From positions 310,581 to 343,649 of the forward strand of contig NW_008246117.1 in assembly GCF_000281045.1 (NCBI RefSeq): a DNA stretch of 33,069 bases, given 5' to 3'. The position numbers were made by a program, and so were the translations under genes. A model generated the notes under the pieces. The model was not told the DNA's origin, searched no databases, and was given only the letters and a program-made list of their open reading frames with translations. This DNA is from Saprolegnia diclina VS20 (taxonomy: Eukaryota > Oomycota > Saprolegniomycetes > Saprolegniales > Saprolegniaceae). Shown one piece after another: positions 28,961 to 33,069 of this stretch; position 1 is the stretch's first letter, and every line of letters begins with the position of its first letter.

Positions 28961-31169
28961 ATGGAGCCGACCTTCCCTCCGCTCTCGCGGCTCTTCGTCG
29001 TCTGCGGCCGCAGCTTTGACGCGGATGGCCTCGAGGCCGTCTTTTCCAAGCATGGGCCCGTGGCCTCTGTGCGCATCGCGGTTGACCGGTCCCACAAGTC
29101 CCGGGTACGCGGCGCCTGCCATGCCACTCGCCGCTCTACCTCCACCACTCTAGGGCTTTGCGTTCGTCCAGTACGAAAAGGCGGCAGACGCAGCCGCGGC
29201 CATCGACGCGCTGCACGGCCTCGTGCTCGAGGACCAGCTCTTCAAGGTCAGCATTGCGCATGCGTCAGCGCCACGCAAGACGAGCCTCACGCGCAAGCAC
29301 GCAGCCGAAGACGACGAGAGCGCGCAGCATCACGGCAAGCGCCAGCGTGACGACGCGGGCCAGCGGGTTATCGCCAAACCGATGGCGCTTCTCGAACCGA
29401 CGACCTTGGACGACAGCACGACGGTCGAGGCGGTTGTTGCAGCGCTCTTGTCCGAGATGGTCGATGGCCTTGAAGCCGCCACGACGCCGCCCAAGCCGTC
29501 GATCGTAAAGCGCAAGTGCTTTAGCCAAGAGTCGACGCGCTTCAAGCAGCCAAAGCGCGGGACTGAGCCGTCGCCACCGACCGACGTGCGCAAGGACAAG
29601 CCATCGGCCGAGCCCGACGCCCGCGCGCAGCTCAAGCGCGTGAGCTTGAAAGCTGACACTCCTAGTAGCCTCAAGCGTGCCGAGAAGAAGCGCGCGCCGC
29701 CAAAACAACCGCCGGCGCGCGTCAAGCTCTTCGTCACGAGCCTCTTGGACGTACAGGACATTGCTTTCTGCGAATATTCTCGGCTCATCCTTCTGGTCTA
29801 GTACACGCACCAGGAACTCGACGCGATGTTTCGCGTCTACGGCGACCTCGACAGCGTTGCGCTCGTCCCGTGCCAAGGCAAGCTGCGGACGATGGCGTAC
29901 GTGGCCTTTACCAAGGTAGGATGCTGCGGCATCTGTGCGGCTTCTGCATCTTCATGAATGCAGGCGTCGACCGCCCACATGGCCATCGAGTCATTTCAAG
30001 AGGATGCGTCGTCGCTGCTCACGGTAGACTCACGCGAATACACTGTCTACATCCGACTGGATGGTATCTCTGTAGGTGGTGCTGGCCGACTCGCCACCGC
30101 GACGCCCGACGCTGCAGCGACCGCCGGATGCGTATTTTGCTGCACCGTACGACGCTTCTCCGACTGCCACGTATTGATCTGATTGGAGAGAGCTAGACCA
30201 GAACGCAGTTGGCTTCTCGTCGAGTACGAAGCGACGCTATCGACTGCGATGCTGTCGCAGTGCATGTCGTCGTGCCCTGGCATGGTGCTCATGGACATCA
30301 AGATCAGTGGCGATACCAAAGCAGCCAAGGTATTCCCAACACCATTTTTGTCGAATAATTTGGGAAAAAATGACTATATTATGGGGTAGGGGGTGGTCTA
30401 TGTCAAGTTTGCGTCCGAGCGACATGCGCGCGCTGCCATTGAATTGCTATCGGCCCACGCAAGCATTGGGACGCTGGAACTGATCCCGGATCCGTCGAGC
30501 GCATACCTCGCACCGCCCCTCGACGTGGTAGAGTGTCGCATCGAAAACGATGTATAACCCTTTAGGGTTAGGACCTTCACGCAGTCGAGAGCCAGTTCGC
30601 CCACTTGATGTCGACGCGGCCGTACGTGCCGCCGCTGCACGCGTACCCGAGCGCGTACCCGCGGATCGAACCCGCCTACCCCGTCTACGAGTAGAGACAG
30701 GCGCGCTCTTTCAGGTATAAGAACTGAGGTGTAGGTACCCGCCGTACGCGCCGCCCATGTATATGGCCCCACCCTTGCCGACCGAGAGCGTCGGAACCAA
30801 AGGCATTTGGCTCCACATCACGTCGACGTCGCCGACAATGCCCTTGTGCCAGGCCGCGCTCGAGGTCAAATCCTCCATTTTCATTTCAGCCAACTTCACT
30901 CGCGTTTGCGTAGGAAGCACTCGCACCGCTCGACGTACTGCAGCTGGTTGTCGACAGTGACACGGACGCGTCGGCCAAGGTTTAGCCCAATGGTGTCGGA
31001 TACCAGAGACTATGAACAACGTGTCTAGTTTGCGGACGCCAACGATGCGCTATTGGCCATCCACGCGCTGACGCAACCCGGATCGGCATACCACGTCAAG
31101 CTCAGTCGGACGCCGTCGTCGCTGCGCGTCAACAAGAAGGCCAAGACGCACGTCTGGCCGCACGGCTAA
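28961..31169 (+). CDS. RNA-binding protein with four RRM domains
   Basis: 573 aa from eleven exons: 28961-29104, 29154-29750, 29802-29915, 29964-30023, 30076-30170, 30209-30329, 30390-30524, 30572-30690, 30735-30864, 30914-30979, 31029-31169. Introns are 38-60 nt. RRM1 (about 10-83) has R-L-F-V-V-C and G-F-A-F-V-Q-Y split by the first intron. A basic, lysine-rich linker follows. RRM2 (about 239-313) has K-L-F-V-T-S and ends V-V-L-A-D-S-P. RRM3 (about 338-412) has W-L-L-V-E-Y and G-V-V-Y-V-K-F. RRM4 (about 478-552) has W-L-H-I-T, then F-A-D-A-N-D-A-L-L-A-I. The four-RRM plan and the L-A-D-S-P ending recall RBM45-like proteins; orthology is not established. A nuclear RNA-processing role is likely. 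The 38-nt intron (30171-30208) and the junction into the last exon are the least certain. Confidence 0.82.
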
Positions 31170-31759
31170 TTGAGCGCTTGCGCGACGACCGTAACCCTAT
31201 TGTAACAAAATCGTCCCATCGGTAAGGACACAACATACGACTACGAAAGATGGCACACGTGCTAGTCTATCATCAAGCTATGGCGCAAATCTCGACCGTT
31301 GGTGTCGACAGCGATGCAGTCTGTCGACGCTAGCTCTGTCAGCTACAGCATCGCTCGCGCTCTGTAACCTTGCCTACGCCAACGATAAGATGGCTGCTAC
31401 ACGGATAGTCGTGGCGGACGTAATGAAGGCATGCATTGTCGCCTCTAACGCCGATGGCGTGCAAATCGTCGCCGCACGGTCAAGGAACGATGTCATCTGG
31501 GGGTGGGGGTGAAATGGTCTACAACAGATTGGGACCGTCAATATGACTCGCTCTGTGGGACACAGAGTGTTCTTCGTTACATGTAAATAAGAGATGATGC
31601 AGTTCTCCTACTCGCATGCTAGCAGCAAGTCAGATCTGTCATTGATGCTACTGCTACTTCACGTCGTACTCGTTGCAAATGAATAGAATATACTCGTGAA
31701 ACATGTCATTTCACGTCTCGAATACTCGTATTTATATATTCCTCACGTTTCTTTTCTTG
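31170..31759. other. Intergenic region between convergent genes
   Basis: 590 bases between the RRM and BTB gene stops. No coding potential and no repeat of note were seen. Confidence 0.5.
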
Positions 31760-32831
31760 TCAATAGGCTTCGAGCGGGTTGATCACAGTCACCATCAACG
31801 TCTCGTTGCGTGGAAAGAGGCGAATGTCGGGGTAGACATCGGCGTTGCGCCCAAGGTACGTCTGGACGGTCGCCACCTTGACGAAATCGACAGTGCACTT
31901 GTTGAGGTCGTCGCAAGCGGCGTGCGAGATGGTCACATGGCGCGTGTTGCCTTCCCACCGGAGCTGCAAAATGCCGGGCGTTGCATCAACGTCGTCGTCA
32001 TTACCATTGCTACTCAGCAGTCCGTCATGATGCCACATGCAGTCTTCGATGAGGCTCCAGTAGCAATGCCGGGGCGCGATCCCGAGACCGATTCGGTAAA
32101 TGTCCGACGTCCACACGGCGAATTCGTTGACGGCATCGGCGCCCACGAGCGTTGGCGGCAGCAGCGGCGACGTTCCATTGTCGGTATCCTCCATCACCGT
32201 CGGCAACAGAGTCGCCACTTGAGCGTCGTCGCCAAACTCAATCGACGTGTCGCTTCGGTCCACGTCCCAAAAGACTCGTTCGCGGAGGAAGACCGAAGCG
32301 ACTTGGACGTCTGACGTCATTGTGTGCTGCAACGCGAGCGAGACAGGCGGCAGCGAGAGGCGGAAGAACGCAAAGGTCCGCCGGAGGTGGTGGCTGCTGG
32401 CAACTGTGCCGTCGCCACATGGTGCGGTGGCCTCAAGTCGTCCCGTGCGGAGGTACTCGAGCACCATGGGGACGTCTTCGGGCCCCCAATCAAAGAGGTA
32501 GGCGCCTACTGCAAGGTTAATACTAGCTTGAGAATGACAACGCACCCGACTCGTCGCGGGGCCAGTTGGGGGCCGAGAGCACAACGGGGAAGACCGAGTC
32601 GAGGCGTCGGAGCAGTGTCGCTGTTGTTGTCTGAAACGTTGCGCCGCCGACGTTGATTCGCACGAACGCGATCGGAACGGTCGAGAGCGTGCTGGCGAGC
32701 ACTTGGAAGCGCCAGTACATGAGCACGAGCATCGCCATGCTCAGCGCCGAGACCACGAACGGGATGAGCTTGACGAGCGAGTGGACAAGCACGGAAGCGG
32801 GCGGGGTCGCCTCCATCGGTCGCGCGCTCAT
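31760..32831 (-). CDS. Membrane-anchored BTB/T1 (K-channel tetramerisation-like) protein
   Basis: 343 aa from exons 32831-32546 and 32505-31760, with a 40-nt intron. A single hydrophobic helix lies at about 22-40 (L-I-P-F-V-V-S-A-L-S-M-A-M-L). A BTB domain of the T1/KCTD type follows at about 56-120, with F-V-R-I-N-V-G-G-A-T-F-Q-T-T, then Y-L-F-D-W-G-P-E-D and V-L-E-Y-L-R-T-G-R-L. The intron lies between these blocks, as D-E-S-G | A-Y-L-F-D. The remaining 220 residues are soluble, with no channel pore. T1 domains form tetramers or pentamers and often serve as cullin-3 adaptors. A membrane tether in front of the domain is unusual for KCTD proteins. The C-terminal part is unrecognised. Confidence 0.85.
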
Positions 32832-33069
32832 ATTTTGGTTTGATCCTACCTATTTTTATGGCACACGAATACTTAGGCAACCGACATGTAGAAGGGGATC
32901 GCACTGCTGCGACGCTACCGAACCTCGGAGTGCAAGATACTAAAATTTTCGGTGGCCAAAGGCCAAGGTATATCCTTAGCCGACAAAAACTTCTAGAGAA
33001 GAGACGCATGACTCTCAGCTAGCATGCACTCCATGTGCGCAGAGCTTGTGGTAGCGTAGGGGAGTGCTC
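32832..33069. other. Upstream region of the BTB gene, window end
   Basis: Should hold the promoter of the leftward BTB gene. No further gene is visible before the window ends. Confidence 0.4.

Overview
The window looks like nuclear DNA of a compact, moderately GC-rich protist genome, most likely an oomycete of the saprolegnian type (Aphanomyces/Saprolegnia/Achlya-like). This is inferred from tightly packed genes on both strands, very short GT..AG introns (33 can be placed, nearly all 38-60 nt) and gene content such as a myosin with a WW domain, a PLAC8 protein and a long polytopic membrane protein. No bacterial operon signals, rRNA, convincing tRNA, CRISPR array or intact transposon was seen.

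Layout. 1-9.2 kb holds three minus-strand genes: a dienelactone-hydrolase-like enzyme, an unconventional myosin in nine exons (motor, five IQ motifs, coiled coil, WW domain), and an intronless 884-aa multi-pass membrane protein. 10.6-17.8 kb is the most unusual part. Six intronless plus-strand genes of 82-97 codons, all paralogues, sit one after another with starts 1.2-1.6 kb apart. Each encodes one small helical domain that resembles a stand-alone KIX (coactivator) domain. They share a TATA-like element before the start and a TATTTA element after the stop. I know of no described system of this form.

18.4-33 kb returns to ordinary single-copy genes: a 2-oxoglutarate/Fe(II) oxygenase (-), a mitotic A/B-type cyclin (+) with a perfect destruction box and CCAAT/E2F-like promoter sites, a PUB-domain p97/VCP-cofactor-like protein (-), a DUF4419 protein (+), a PLAC8-family membrane protein (+), a coiled-coil protein (-), a four-RRM RNA-binding protein in eleven exons (+), and a membrane-anchored BTB/T1 protein (-). 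Several pairs are divergent (oxygenase/cyclin, PUB/DUF4419, coiled-coil/RRM).

These genes do not form one pathway; the region is a normal housekeeping neighbourhood interrupted by the expanded family. Exon structures were assembled by hand from splice signals, reading phase and family conservation. Points needing transcript support are marked in the entries. A second unexplained pattern is that the three longest introns of the window share one AT-rich sequence module.
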